54,844 nucleotides of DNA from Actinomycetes bacterium (GTDB taxonomy: Bacteria > Actinomycetota > Acidimicrobiia > Acidimicrobiales > SZUA-35), in the NCBI GenBank assembly GCA_024280015.1, contig JAJRQY010000162.1, forward strand, positions 1 to 54,844, given 5' to 3'. The notes under the pieces were generated by a model. It did not search any database. It had not been told where the DNA came from and was given only the letters and a program-made list of their open reading frames with translations. The position numbers were made by a program, and so were the translations under genes. Positions 1 to 8,418 of this stretch are shown one piece after another; position 1 is the stretch's first letter; every line of letters begins with the position of its first letter.

Positions 1-1
1 C

Positions 2-1081
2 GAGGTCTCCCGAAACCCCGAGATCTACTCATCGGAAGAGGGCCATATTCAGATCTACGATATTGACGCCGATGCCCGTGAGGGGAGAGCATCAATGATT
101 GACCTCGATGCCCCAGTGCACACCCGGCTTCGGCGTCTGGTATCCAAAGTCTTCACCCCAAACCATGTGCAGGGATACGCGCCAAATATTGAAGGCCGCG
201 TCAACGCCTTATTGGACGCTGTCGTGTCCGATGGGCAGGCCGAGTGGGTATCCGCTCTGGCCGCGCCCATCCCCATTGGCGTCATCTGTGACATCCTGGG
301 TGTACCGGACGAGGATGAGTCCTACATGATCGAACTCAGTGATCATCTGGCCGAAGGCACCGGTTCGCTGCCATTGGACCCTTCGGCGTATGGCAACACA
401 AGACCGTTGAGCGAGTTGCCCTTCAACTCACCAGCCGCCCACGGGATCGATGTCTACGCTCGCCAAACCAGAGAGCGCGTCCTGGCAAATCCGGGTGATG
501 ACCTCTTGAGCAAGCTGGCGGTGGCCGAGATCGATGGTGTTCGACTGACTGAGTCGGAATACGCCCGGTTCTTTCAGCTGATGATCTTCGCCGGGAATGA
601 AACGACTCGCTCGGCGATGGCCTACATGGCCCTCTACCTAGCCACCTATCCTGAGGAGTTTGCCAAGGTTCGAGATGATCGGTCCTTACTCGCTGGCGCA
701 GTCGAGGAGATCATCCGGTTCTCCTCACCAATCTTGTACTTCCGCCGTACCGCAATCCAAGACACTGAGCTCGCCGGAACACCGGTCAAGGCCGGGGACA
801 AGATCGTGATGTGGTACGCGGCGGCAAACTTTGATCCGGATTACTTCGAGCATCCGGATCAGTTCCGGATCGAGCGACCACCGGTCCCTGCCAATGTTGC
901 CTTTGGTGGTGGGGGTGCCCACTTCTGCCTTGGCGCATCACTTGCTCGCCTGGAGATTTCCATCTCGTTGAACGAGATCCTCGACCGGAACCTACAGTTT
1001 GAAGTTACGGCCGGGCCCGAGTACGTGCACTCCAACTTCGTGAACGGTGTCGCCAGTTTGCATGTTTCGGTGACATCTTGA
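2..1081 (+). CDS. Cytochrome P450 (5' end outside window)
   Basis: This is a heme-thiolate monooxygenase that lacks its N-terminus: the frame is open to the first base and reads typical P450 sequence (helix B/C region with SMIDLDAPVHTRLRRLV) upstream of the first internal ATG at 95. Visible landmarks in order are the I-helix oxygen-binding motif FAGNETTRSAM near base 590, the K-helix ExxR in EEIIRF near 707, and the heme loop FGGGGAHFCLG near 902, whose Cys is the axial ligand. These make the fold certain. The substrate is not readable; bacterial P450s next to CoA-transferases and acyl-CoA dehydrogenases often oxidise lipids, steroids or small organic acids. The stop codon overlaps the TTG start of the next gene by four bases, so the three genes are probably one operon. 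Confidence 0.93.
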   Translation, partial: EVSRNPEIYSSEEGHIQIYDIDADAREGRASMIDLDAPVHTRLRRLVSKVFTPNHVQGYAPNIEGRVNALLDAVVSDGQAEWVSALAAPIPIGVICDILGVPDEDESYMIELSDHLAEGTGSLPLDPSAYGNTRPLSELPFNSPAAHGIDVYARQTRERVLANPGDDLLSKLAVAEIDGVRLTESEYARFFQLMIFAGNETTRSAMAYMALYLATYPEEFAKVRDDRSLLAGAVEEIIRFSSPILYFRRTAIQDTELAGTPVKAGDKIVMWYAAANFDPDYFEHPDQFRIERPPVPANVAFGGGGAHFCLGASLARLEISISLNEILDRNLQFEVTAGPEYVHSNFVNGVASLHVSVTS

Positions 1082-2256
1082 CGCAACCAGCGGCACCTCC
1101 AGCTCGCCCGCTGGAAGGGTTGCGAGTTTTGGACCTCGCCACCTTGCTGGCTGGCCCTTTTGCCGCCTCCATCCTCGGTGAGCAGGGAGCAGACGTTCTG
1201 AAGGTTGAACAGCCCGGTGTTGGCGACCCAATGCGTCGGCTGGGCACTCCAACGGCAACCGGTGATACGTACTGGTGGTACAGCGATACTCGCAACAAGC
1301 AGATGATCGACATCGACCTGCGATCACCAGCGGGTGTCGAGGACATCAAGAAGCTTGTGTCCCATACTGATGTGCTGATTGAGAACTTCCGTTCGGGAAC
1401 CATGGCTCGGTGGGGGCTGGGGTTTGAGGAGCTTCGAGCCATCAACCCTGGACTGATCCTGCTGTCGGTGACCGGCTATGGGCAGACTGGCCCCTTGGCC
1501 CAGACCGCAGGGGTGGCCCGGATTGCCGAAGCCTTTACTGGCATGACTCATCTGACCGGTGAACCCGATGGGGCGCCAGCAATGTCTGGGTCCTCAGCCT
1601 TGGCCGACTATGTCTGTGGGCTCTATGGCGCTCTCGGTGTGATGCTGGCCCTGCGCTCCCGCGAAGAAACGGGCGTCGGCCAGCAAATTGATATGGCTCT
1701 CTATGACGGGATTGCCCGCTTTCTGGATGAGCTCATGCCGGTGTTCGCCAGCACCGGTCAGGGTCGAGAGCGTATGGGCAGCGAAACCAACCGGTCGGTT
1801 CCTCACAACAACTACCAGGCATCAGATGGCCGTTGGGTCACCATTGCCTGCACTAACGACTCACTTTTTTCGCGGCTGGCGGGGGTCATGGGCCGCTCGG
1901 ACCTGCTCGAGGATGAGCGATACGCAAGCAATAGCGCCCGCATTTCTCGGCGCCATGAGGTCAATGGCATCGTGGCTGACTGGGTGGCTGGCCAAAAGGC
2001 CAACCATGTGGTCCAAGTGTGTCGAGCGGCGACCGTTCCTTGCGGAGTGGTTAACGCCATCGCCGACTATCTGGACGACCCGCAGGTGGCGGCCCGACAA
2101 TCGGCTATCACCCTGAATGTGCCCGATCTCGGTGAGATTACTGTCCCCGGGGTGGTGCCGCGCCTAAGCAAGACCCCAGGGCGTGTCGACCGATTGGGCG
2201 GTCAAAGAAACGAAACAACTGTGGCCCAAATTGTGGCCCGATGGGAGAAGACCTGA
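1078..2256 (+). CDS. Class III (CaiB/BaiF) CoA-transferase, possible 3-sulfinopropionate CoA-transferase
   Basis: This family III transferase moves CoA from an acyl-CoA donor to a carboxylic acid. The N-terminal signature LRVLDLATLLAGPFAASILG followed by GADVLKVEQP is unmistakable. The catalytic Asp of the family fits D177 in LADYVCGLYGA. The length of 392 residues is normal. The start is TTG, overlapping the P450 stop (TTGA); no ATG fits better. The gene runs directly into a downstream gene that resembles 3-sulfinopropionyl-CoA desulfinase. Known 3-sulfinopropionate catabolism uses a class III succinyl-CoA:3-sulfinopropionate CoA-transferase paired with that desulfinase, so this is the matching partner by context. 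That substrate assignment is inference; any small carboxylate is possible from the sequence alone. Confidence 0.9.
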   Translation: MTQPAAPPARPLEGLRVLDLATLLAGPFAASILGEQGADVLKVEQPGVGDPMRRLGTPTATGDTYWWYSDTRNKQMIDIDLRSPAGVEDIKKLVSHTDVLIENFRSGTMARWGLGFEELRAINPGLILLSVTGYGQTGPLAQTAGVARIAEAFTGMTHLTGEPDGAPAMSGSSALADYVCGLYGALGVMLALRSREETGVGQQIDMALYDGIARFLDELMPVFASTGQGRERMGSETNRSVPHNNYQASDGRWVTIACTNDSLFSRLAGVMGRSDLLEDERYASNSARISRRHEVNGIVADWVAGQKANHVVQVCRAATVPCGVVNAIADYLDDPQVAARQSAITLNVPDLGEITVPGVVPRLSKTPGRVDRLGGQRNETTVAQIVARWEKT

Positions 2257-3446
2257 TGTGGGAACTAACGGCCGAGCAGTTGGAAATCCAAGCAAGGGCC
2301 AGGACCCTAGCCGTCGAGGTGATCGCTCCCAGAGCGGCTGAGGTTGACCGAAGCGAGCAATACCCGTGGGACAATGTGGCCGCCCTGCAAGAAGCTGGTT
2401 TCACTGGCATGTGCGTGCCGAAGGATTTGGGTGGGCCTGGCCATAGCTACCTGGATGCCATTGTGGTTATTGAAGAAATGTCCAAGGTCTGTGGCGTCAC
2501 TGGTCGTATTGCGGTCGAAGCCAATATGGGAGCGATCAGCGCCATTCTGCACTATGGCAGCGAGTCCCAGCGCAGGCTGGCTGCGGACTTCGTGCTCGCT
2601 GGTGACAAGCCGGCCATCTGTATCACCGAACCGGGCGCCGGATCAGCGGCCTCGATGATGACCACGAGGGCGGAGCGAAAAGGCAACGGCTACGTGCTCA
2701 ATGGCAAGAAGCACTGGATAACCGGAGGCGGGGTCTCCAAGCTTCACCTGATCTTTGCTCGTGTCTTCGATGAGGACGGGGTCGAACAGGGCATTGGAGG
2801 TTTCATTGCTATTCGAGATCAGACCGAAGGTCTGAGTATCGGCAAGCGTGAGCCGACGATGGGCTTGCGGGGTATTCCGGAGATGGAAGTCATCTTCGAC
2901 GACATGTTCGTGGCTGATGACATGGTCGTCACCCCGCCCTCCGGCTTCCGACGAGGGTTTGCTGACCTGATGAACGCCTACAACGCTCAGCGGGTAGGAG
3001 CGGGCACGGTAGCTCTCGGTATTGCTACCGGTGCCTATGAGCTTGCCCTGGAATACGCCAAGACCCGTGAACAGTTCGATCGCCCGATCGCAGAGTTTCA
3101 GGGTTTGCAATGGATGCTGGCTGACATGTCAACCAAGTTGGAAGCAGCCCGCAGCCTGCTCTACCGAGCGGCCGATACTCGGGGAGACAATGACAGCCCC
3201 TTCCCTGATGTTGCCATGGCCGGACGCGCCAAAATATTTGCCGCCGAGGCATCAATCGCGGTGACGAGTGATGCCTTGCAGATCTTTGGGGCAGCCGGGT
3301 ACTCCCGGAACAACCCCATTGAGCGCATGTACCGAGACGTGCGCATGTTCACCATCGGTGGAGGCACGGCCCAGATCCTGCGAACGGTTGTTGCCGCCAA
3401 GATCCTGGAGCAGAAGCTGCCTCAGACACGGGATGGCTACTGCTAG
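2256..3446 (+). CDS. acd: Acyl-CoA dehydrogenase superfamily, probable 3-sulfinopropionyl-CoA desulfinase
   Basis: The acyl-CoA dehydrogenase fold is clear: flavin-binding CITEPGAGSAASMMTT, WITGGGVSK, and C-terminal DALQIFGAAGYSRNNPIERM. Neither known position for the catalytic glutamate holds Glu. The MCAD-type site reads FTIGGGTAQI, and the IVD/LCAD-type site reads NAQRVGAG with Gln245. From memory, 3-sulfinopropionyl-CoA desulfinase (AcdDPN7, EC 3.13.1.4) has the same Gln replacement (Gln246) and an essential Arg84; here Arg84 sits at the same number in VTGRIAVEAN. The stretches EQYPWDNVA, GVSKLHLIFARVFD and the end LPQTRDGY also match that enzyme as I recall it. The ATG at 2256 overlaps the upstream stop (TGATG) and has GGGAGAAG five bases before it, so I prefer it to the ATG at 2241. 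The likely product is propionyl-CoA plus sulfite. Confidence 0.85.
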   Translation: MWELTAEQLEIQARARTLAVEVIAPRAAEVDRSEQYPWDNVAALQEAGFTGMCVPKDLGGPGHSYLDAIVVIEEMSKVCGVTGRIAVEANMGAISAILHYGSESQRRLAADFVLAGDKPAICITEPGAGSAASMMTTRAERKGNGYVLNGKKHWITGGGVSKLHLIFARVFDEDGVEQGIGGFIAIRDQTEGLSIGKREPTMGLRGIPEMEVIFDDMFVADDMVVTPPSGFRRGFADLMNAYNAQRVGAGTVALGIATGAYELALEYAKTREQFDRPIAEFQGLQWMLADMSTKLEAARSLLYRAADTRGDNDSPFPDVAMAGRAKIFAAEASIAVTSDALQIFGAAGYSRNNPIERMYRDVRMFTIGGGTAQILRTVVAAKILEQKLPQTRDGYC

Positions 3447-3513
3447 GACCTGTGGTAGCACTAGGCCACACGGACCATTAATCACCCTACGAGCTAGGCC
3501 GAGAATTACAAAG

Positions 3514-5268
3514 GTGCGACGACGACTGCTTGTTCTACCTGTAGTAGCCACTCTGCTTCTGGGAGTGGGTGCTCCCGTGGGGGCCGAGACTGGCCCTGTA
3601 ACGACTGACCCTGTAACGACTGGTCCAGAGAACGAACTGGTTGTGATCGGTCAACCCACGCTGAGTGAGCCTCACATCGATTTTGTTGGTGAGCCGACTG
3701 GTGCAGATATCCAAGACGCTTTGGACTCCATCGCAACCATCGCGGCCGAAGACGTTTCGAGGCCAAGAGGCGCTGAGAACACAGTTCCGGAAGGTGCCCA
3801 ATTTGCTGCATCGGGTGATGACTTCACGGTGGACTATCGGACCACTGACATGCCCAATGAAGTGAAGCTCGTGGTCAATGCAGTCATGACCGAGTGGGCA
3901 AACGTGTTGGACATGAATGGTGCGGGTGTCCAAGTCGAGATCTTCTACCAGCCGATCGCTGGTGGAACCTTGGCCGCCACCGCCTCCTTCAGTGTTCCGG
4001 TGACCGAGGGGGGCGAGACCTTCAATATGCCAACCGCAGTGCTGAATGCTCGCAACGGTTCTGATGAATATCCTTATGACTCGGACCTGCAGGTGTATAT
4101 CAATTCGAACGAAACGTGGAACTATCAGACCACGGGCCCGATTCGGGCGTATGAGTACCATCTCTACACCACCATGTTGCATGAGATTGGTCACGGCCTG
4201 GGCTTCTGGGGTGATATCGATCCTCAGACAACAGCTTCGGATACTCCCAGTTCCTTTGACGTGCGGATCTACCACGACTTGGCCACCAGCGCTGAGGATG
4301 GTCCAGCCACTCCCGTCCGAACTTCGCAGAATCCGGTGACTGCAACCGGCCATTCCTGGTTCAAGAACCTGGATGGCACCTGGGAACGGATCCATGACCC
4401 AAGCAGTGGGTTCCAGGGGGGATCCTCGATGTCCCACTTCGACGAGTACGCCTATCGACGGTTTTTGTTTGATGCTGGGGCTCTCATGACGCCGGTTCAA
4501 AGCAGCGGGGAATTGATCTATACCGTGGACAATGTGACTCTGGGGGTCATGGAGGCAGTGGGCTGGAAGGTGAAGCGGCCACCACTCACCCCGGAGGTCT
4601 CTTCAGCGACCGTGAGTCCGGTTTCCGTCGACGTGGTTCTGGTCCCCAACACCCAGGTCGAGGGCCCGCCAGCAGTCCAGTGGGAAGTTTTGGTGAAGAG
4701 CGGGACGGAGACAGTGGGTTCGATCCAGGTTGCCGCCACCCAGCGATCAATCTCGGTACCGGTATTCTTGCCCGCGGGTGACTATGAAGTTGTGGTATTG
4801 GCCCGGGGGTCTGGCGGTTCGTCTGCCCCGACTTCAACCCCGATCCTTTCGACGAATGTGACCCCACCTGCCTATGACAACTGCCGTCAGGCGCCGGTGA
4901 ACCCGACCTTCGCCACCGAAGATGCAACCAAGGCATCGCTGTTCCGGCTGTACTGCTCGTACTTCCTGCGCAACCCCGACCCTGACGGCTTCGGCTATTG
5001 GTATCAGACGTTCTCCTCGGGAGCGGTTGGTCTCAACGAAATCTCGAACCTGTTTGCGACTAGCAAGGAGTTTGGTCTGACTTACGGATCACTAAGCAAT
5101 GAAGCATTCATCAACCTGGTCTACCGCAATGTGATGGAACGTCAAGCCGAACCGGAAGGCTTTCGCTACTGGCTTGGCAAGATCGAACAAGGTGTACTTA
5201 CCCGGGGAGAGGTTATGTTTTACTTCAGCCAATCAGAGGAGTTCCAGATCAAGACCGGAACCTTCTAG
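3514..5268 (+). CDS. Secreted zinc metalloprotease with C-terminal DUF4214 domain
   Basis: The GTG at 3514 gives a good Sec signal peptide: RRRLLVLPVVATLLLGVGAP, with a cleavage site near VGA-ET. In-frame codons further upstream overlap the preceding gene and encode no signal. The N-terminal part carries a short tandem duplication (PVTT repeated). The zinc site is LHEIGHGLGFWG, a metzincin-like HExGHxxGFW motif, followed by a region with SMSHFDEYAYRRFLFDAGALMTP. A beta-rich fibronectin III-like segment follows (about residues 355-445). The last 115 residues are a DUF4214 domain (LFRLYCSYFLRNPDPDGFGYWY and a second half ending YFSQSEEF), a module common in secreted actinobacterial proteins. 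The third zinc ligand and exact peptidase family are not certain. It is probably an exported protease; it stands alone between unrelated genes. Confidence 0.8.
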   Translation: MRRRLLVLPVVATLLLGVGAPVGAETGPVTTDPVTTGPENELVVIGQPTLSEPHIDFVGEPTGADIQDALDSIATIAAEDVSRPRGAENTVPEGAQFAASGDDFTVDYRTTDMPNEVKLVVNAVMTEWANVLDMNGAGVQVEIFYQPIAGGTLAATASFSVPVTEGGETFNMPTAVLNARNGSDEYPYDSDLQVYINSNETWNYQTTGPIRAYEYHLYTTMLHEIGHGLGFWGDIDPQTTASDTPSSFDVRIYHDLATSAEDGPATPVRTSQNPVTATGHSWFKNLDGTWERIHDPSSGFQGGSSMSHFDEYAYRRFLFDAGALMTPVQSSGELIYTVDNVTLGVMEAVGWKVKRPPLTPEVSSATVSPVSVDVVLVPNTQVEGPPAVQWEVLVKSGTETVGSIQVAATQRSISVPVFLPAGDYEVVVLARGSGGSSAPTSTPILSTNVTPPAYDNCRQAPVNPTFATEDATKASLFRLYCSYFLRNPDPDGFGYWYQTFSSGAVGLNEISNLFATSKEFGLTYGSLSNEAFINLVYRNVMERQAEPEGFRYWLGKIEQGVLTRGEVMFYFSQSEEFQIKTGTF

Positions 5269-5282
5269 CTCGCTTGGTCAGT

Positions 5283-6389
5283 TCATTCGAGGGCTTGTGT
5301 GAGGGTGTGATTTGATGTTTGCTGTAGTTGATGGGTGATCACCTTTGTGCCGGTGAGCAGGTCAATGAGTGTGCGGTTGTCAGGCCGTCGCCACGCCACC
5401 AGCAGGTCCACCAACAGCAGGAACCAGAAGATGGTTGTTGTGTCCGTGGCTAGAAGCCACCCGTAGCGCAGGACTGCCCGAGCCGTTAGCTGTTGTAGAC
5501 TCGCCGGGTCCATTGCTGTATTCACCACCACGAGGCCCACGGCCCTATAGCCGGGGGTACGTCCCGGATCGACAAGCGTGGGGACCAAGACCAGGGCGAC
5601 GGCGAGCACGAACAACTGTGACAGCACCGTCACCAACCCCCTGGTCTCATCGGAGATGTCCCCAATGATCGCGGCTAGGACTAGTAAAACGGCTGCTCGC
5701 AGTATGAATGACATGACGGTTAGGTTCATCAGGTTCAACAGCACTGCGCCAGCCCGTCGTTTGCGTGATGGCGCGCCCAGGTCATCCACCCGGACCGGGT
5801 CCCGGTAGGGCCACATTCGGGTCAGCAACCAGCCAAGCATCCAACCGGCCAGAGCGCCGACAGTGTTGAGGATCAGGTCGTCGACTTCGGCGACGCGGTA
5901 TGGGCACTCATAGATCCCGAAGATGGCGGTCCCTTGGGTTAGTTCGATCAGTACCGATCCGGCGAATCCGATGAGTCCGGCCATCCACCACTTCTTGCGA
6001 AGCAAATAGCCCAGCCCGAAGCCCAGCGGTACGAACAGGACCACATTGAAAAATGCCTGAAGGAAGGCGGTTGAACGCAGCCCTTGGGCTAGCCCATTTG
6101 CAGAGAGGGCGCCGATTGCCTCTCCGATTGAGGTGAATGGCACCGGGCTCCAGTACTCATACAGTGCTCGGTTGTCGCAGAAACCCCTGGTTAGGGCGGG
6201 AAGAGGGAAGAATACGAAGGCGGCCACGCCAGACAGGTACAACGCGGTGAAAGCGGCGAATGCGGTGGGCCACAATGCCAGCCGGGAGTACCTCTGATAG
6301 ACCCACCGAATCAGTGGTAGTAGAAGCAGCGGTATTAGGCCGATGAATAGCAGAATCCCGAGGCCCAGTTCCAGGATCCAGGTGTTCAT
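5283..6389 (-). CDS. VanZ-like / RDD-domain fusion membrane protein
   Basis: This is a 368-residue polytopic membrane protein. The N-terminal half has the VanZ pattern: paired helices, LTRGFCDNRALYEYW in a loop, FFNVVLFVPLGFGLGYLLRK, then VLIELTQGTAIFG and DDLILNTVGALAGWMLGWLL. The C-terminal half, starting with RKRRAGAVLLNLMN, is an RDD-type domain ending in DNRTLIDLLTGTKVI. VanZ proteins are linked to teicoplanin resistance in one case, but most are of unknown function; RDD proteins are putative transporters or antiporters. The same VanZ-RDD combination is seen in other actinobacteria. The ATG at 6389 has AAGGAG seven bases upstream, which fixes the start. No functional context is given by its neighbours. 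Confidence 0.82.
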   Translation of the reverse strand: MNTWILELGLGILLFIGLIPLLLLPLIRWVYQRYSRLALWPTAFAAFTALYLSGVAAFVFFPLPALTRGFCDNRALYEYWSPVPFTSIGEAIGALSANGLAQGLRSTAFLQAFFNVVLFVPLGFGLGYLLRKKWWMAGLIGFAGSVLIELTQGTAIFGIYECPYRVAEVDDLILNTVGALAGWMLGWLLTRMWPYRDPVRVDDLGAPSRKRRAGAVLLNLMNLTVMSFILRAAVLLVLAAIIGDISDETRGLVTVLSQLFVLAVALVLVPTLVDPGRTPGYRAVGLVVVNTAMDPASLQQLTARAVLRYGWLLATDTTTIFWFLLLVDLLVAWRRPDNRTLIDLLTGTKVITHQLQQTSNHTLTQALE

Positions 6390-6707
6390 TGTTGCTCCTT
6401 CTGCTCAGGCGTCGGCGGGTTCCCAGTGGGGCAGCAGCAGATCTATTAGCTTCTCCGCCGTGACAGCACATAAGAAACCACCGACAAGATGGCAATGATG
6501 GGGTAGACGATGGTGGCCCAGGGTGGTAACCACTTTTCCGAATCGATGGAATGTCCCGGACACGGTAGGTCGGAATCGAAGTCGGTGGTGTCACGTCGAT
6601 TCAGTGGCAGACATCCTTGCTGCGTTGGCGGTTCTGGCTGGCTTTGCTCTGGTTCTGTTGTCGTTGGCCGCCCTGTCGCTACGACATAGCTTGACAGGGC
6701 AGTCGTG
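6390..6707. other. Intergenic region with two weak membrane-peptide reading frames
   Basis: No confident gene lies here. On the + strand a 35-codon frame from GTG 6604 to TAG 6711 encodes one hydrophobic helix (LAALAVLAGFALVLLSLAAL) but has no clear ribosome-binding site. On the - strand the frame 6715-6446 is open for 89 codons and reads a Pro/Glu-rich stretch, two Cys and a terminal membrane helix (WATIVYPIIAILSVVSYVL, then RRRS), yet contains no ATG, GTG or TTG before the helix. At most one of the two overlapping frames is likely to be real. Confidence 0.3.
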
Positions 6708-7394
6708 CTAGAGACCTAAGCCGCTGAGGTAGTAGGCCACATCATTGACTGCCCGTGTGATGGTGGGGTGGCCAGATTCGAACCGTTCCAAGGTTTCCTG
6801 CAGGCGACTGCTGAGCCTCTCTCGATTCTCTTCGGACTCGGGTTCGTTGCGCTGAGCCAGTGCGGCGGATCGAAGGTCTTCAAACTCTCCGTCGGTTGTG
6901 GTTCGCTCCAGAATCTCGATCAGACGATCGGTCGCTGTCCCGAGGCCATCTCGGGGAATGACCTGTTGGTCGTTGTTGTCCGATGCCGGCAAGACCAGGA
7001 CCGGGCGGTCGGTCACCTTTAGCAGGGTTGATTCAACGCTGCCAAGCGTGATCCGGTGGGCCAAGTGGTGCTTGTGTCCAACAATGGCAATCAATCGTGA
7101 GTCCTGGGCCTCGGCTTGTTCCAGAATGACTTCGACCGTCGGCCCGGCAATGGTGTGGGCGACCACGGTGAGTCCGGCCCGTCGGAGCGCGATCGCCGCA
7201 GCTTCAACCTCGATGCTTTCCTCACCGCGCAAGGACGGTTCGGTTGCGACGTCCAGGGCTGGAGTGACGTGAGGACCCATCACATGAAGTAGGTGGACTG
7301 GCCAACCGGTGGACTGTCCCAGTTCGACGATGGGTTCGAGCTGAGCTATGTCGATGGGTAGATCGACGGCAACCAAGATTGAGGCATGAACCAT
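6708..7394 (-). CDS. Universal stress protein UspA family
   Basis: This is a 228-residue cytoplasmic protein. The UspA fold is indicated by the first strand ASILVAVDLP, a middle segment AEAQDSRLIAIVGHKHH, and the C-terminal ATP-loop region RITLGSVESTLLKVTDRPVLVLP. The canonical second glycine of the G-x2-G-x9-G(S/T) motif is not evident (GHKHH), so ATP binding is uncertain. After the Usp domain there is an extra helical tail of about 85 residues rich in Glu and Arg (RNEPESEENRERL). The ATG at 7394 is preceded by CAAGGAG at good spacing; longer in-frame extensions lack any such site. The gene is monocistronic, with its end facing the VanZ gene's promoter region. Confidence 0.8.
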   Translation of the reverse strand: MVHASILVAVDLPIDIAQLEPIVELGQSTGWPVHLLHVMGPHVTPALDVATEPSLRGEESIEVEAAAIALRRAGLTVVAHTIAGPTVEVILEQAEAQDSRLIAIVGHKHHLAHRITLGSVESTLLKVTDRPVLVLPASDNNDQQVIPRDGLGTATDRLIEILERTTTDGEFEDLRSAALAQRNEPESEENRERLSSRLQETLERFESGHPTITRAVNDVAYYLSGLGL

Positions 7395-7590
7395 GAACGC
7401 TCCTTGAGATTGGACCCGAAGGCGCCGGTGCTGCCCTGTCGAGTCGGACAATTGCAGTCTGAATTAGATGAGGCGATCGTGCTAGAGGCAAAGGGCCAAG
7501 CTGTCAGTCGACACGCCACCCTGGGGCTGACTTTACCAACACATGAGCCATGGCTTTGTTAAGGTCGCGCTCGAACACAGTGGAGGGTTC

Positions 7591-7986
7591 ATGAAGGTTG
7601 GAGCACGTCAGGCGATCGAAGCATCGATAGCGGAGGATTTATTGCCGGGCGAGGTCATTCTTGAGACCTTCGGAGCGCAGACGGGGCCGAATCCGATGTG
7701 GGCAGCCCTGTTGGTTTGGATCGTGATCTTTGGCTCGAAGTATCGGACTGTGACGCTGACAAATCACGGACTTCTTGTTCATTCCTCCAACGGCCTGCGG
7801 CCGTTCAATGCCAAAGAACTGCTCAATCGGTTGCCTCACAACACCTCGATCGGCCCAGTTGACGGCTTGTGGAGCAAGGTTGAATTGGGCGGTGAGCAGA
7901 TGTGGATCCATCGACGGTTCCACAAGGACGTCACGGCCATGAACGATCGTCTGAGTCCTGACGAGGCTGCCACCACCCCTCAATAA
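7591..7986 (+). CDS. Conserved-looking hypothetical protein, PH-like
   Basis: I do not recognise this 131-residue protein. The ATG at 7591 is chosen because GGAGGG precedes it by six bases; the earlier ATG at 7543 has nothing similar. The protein has an N-terminal amphipathic stretch (EASIAEDLLPGEVILETFG), a single hydrophobic segment MWAALLVWIVIFG around residues 42-54, and then a beta-rich stretch beginning YRTVTLTNHGLLVHSS that resembles bacterial PH-like domains. It could be a small membrane-anchored protein. It lies divergent from uspA, and the two may share a promoter region (7395-7590). Confidence 0.6.
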   Translation: MKVGARQAIEASIAEDLLPGEVILETFGAQTGPNPMWAALLVWIVIFGSKYRTVTLTNHGLLVHSSNGLRPFNAKELLNRLPHNTSIGPVDGLWSKVELGGEQMWIHRRFHKDVTAMNDRLSPDEAATTPQ

Positions 7987-7992
7987 CGGTAA

Positions 7993-8280
7993 TCTCACGC
8001 TAATTGCACCGAGGGTGATCCGCCGCCTCCAGTTGATGTACCGGCTTGCTCGTTTGTCCGTGATGCTGATTCGGTGGTGGTGACGTTCTCTGATATTGAG
8101 TGGTCGTCGTTGGTGGTTCGTCGTTCGGTGAACAATAGTCAGTATTACTGGCGTGGCCAGGTTGATGGTCAGGCTGATGGCACTTTTGCTGATGCTGATC
8201 GGACTGGTGTGAGCATGGCCTATCACGTCGGGCCAGCCTTTGGTGTTGCCGGCACCCCAATCGATTGCACCGCCGGCTAG
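7993..8280 (+). pseudogene. Remnant of a secreted-protein C-terminus
   Basis: The frame 7993-8280 reads a coherent protein end: CTEGDPPPPVDVPACSFVRD, then a beta-rich domain (SVVVTFSDIEWSSLVVRR and YYWRGQVDG) and a terminal Cys. It begins directly after TAA-CGG-TAA with no plausible start or signal peptide, although a GTG at 8074 exists inside the domain. Pro-rich linkers followed by such Cys-bounded beta domains are typical of large extracellular proteins in this group. I read it as the surviving tail of a deleted gene. It is in the same frame as the preceding gene, so loss by rearrangement at that junction is possible. The stretch 8281-8418 holds nothing recognisable. Confidence 0.45.
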
Positions 8281-8418
8281 CTAGTACCCGCCGAGCACTG
8301 TTCAGCTGGAGGGCCAGCACACCGTTTTCGACCGCCGGGCACTCCAGTTCCGTTCCCCAGCGATCTTTGGGGGAAAACGCCCGTACCCGCGTTCTCTCCT
8401 TGGTTCTAAGGTCAACTC

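Noticed and set aside
3595-3624. 15-bp tandem duplication in the metalloprotease N-terminus
   Set aside because: Only two copies and located in a low-complexity Thr/Pro linker; noted in the gene entry but not enough for a separate finding.
3535-4500. 321-codon - strand frame opposite the metalloprotease
   Set aside because: The + strand reads a signal peptide, HEIGHGLGFWG and a DUF4214 domain; the - strand frame has low-information composition.
6769-6784. T-loop-like GGTTCGAATCTGGCC on the - strand, as in a tRNA
   Set aside because: It lies inside the uspA coding sequence, and no acceptor stem, D-arm or anticodon arm can be formed around it.
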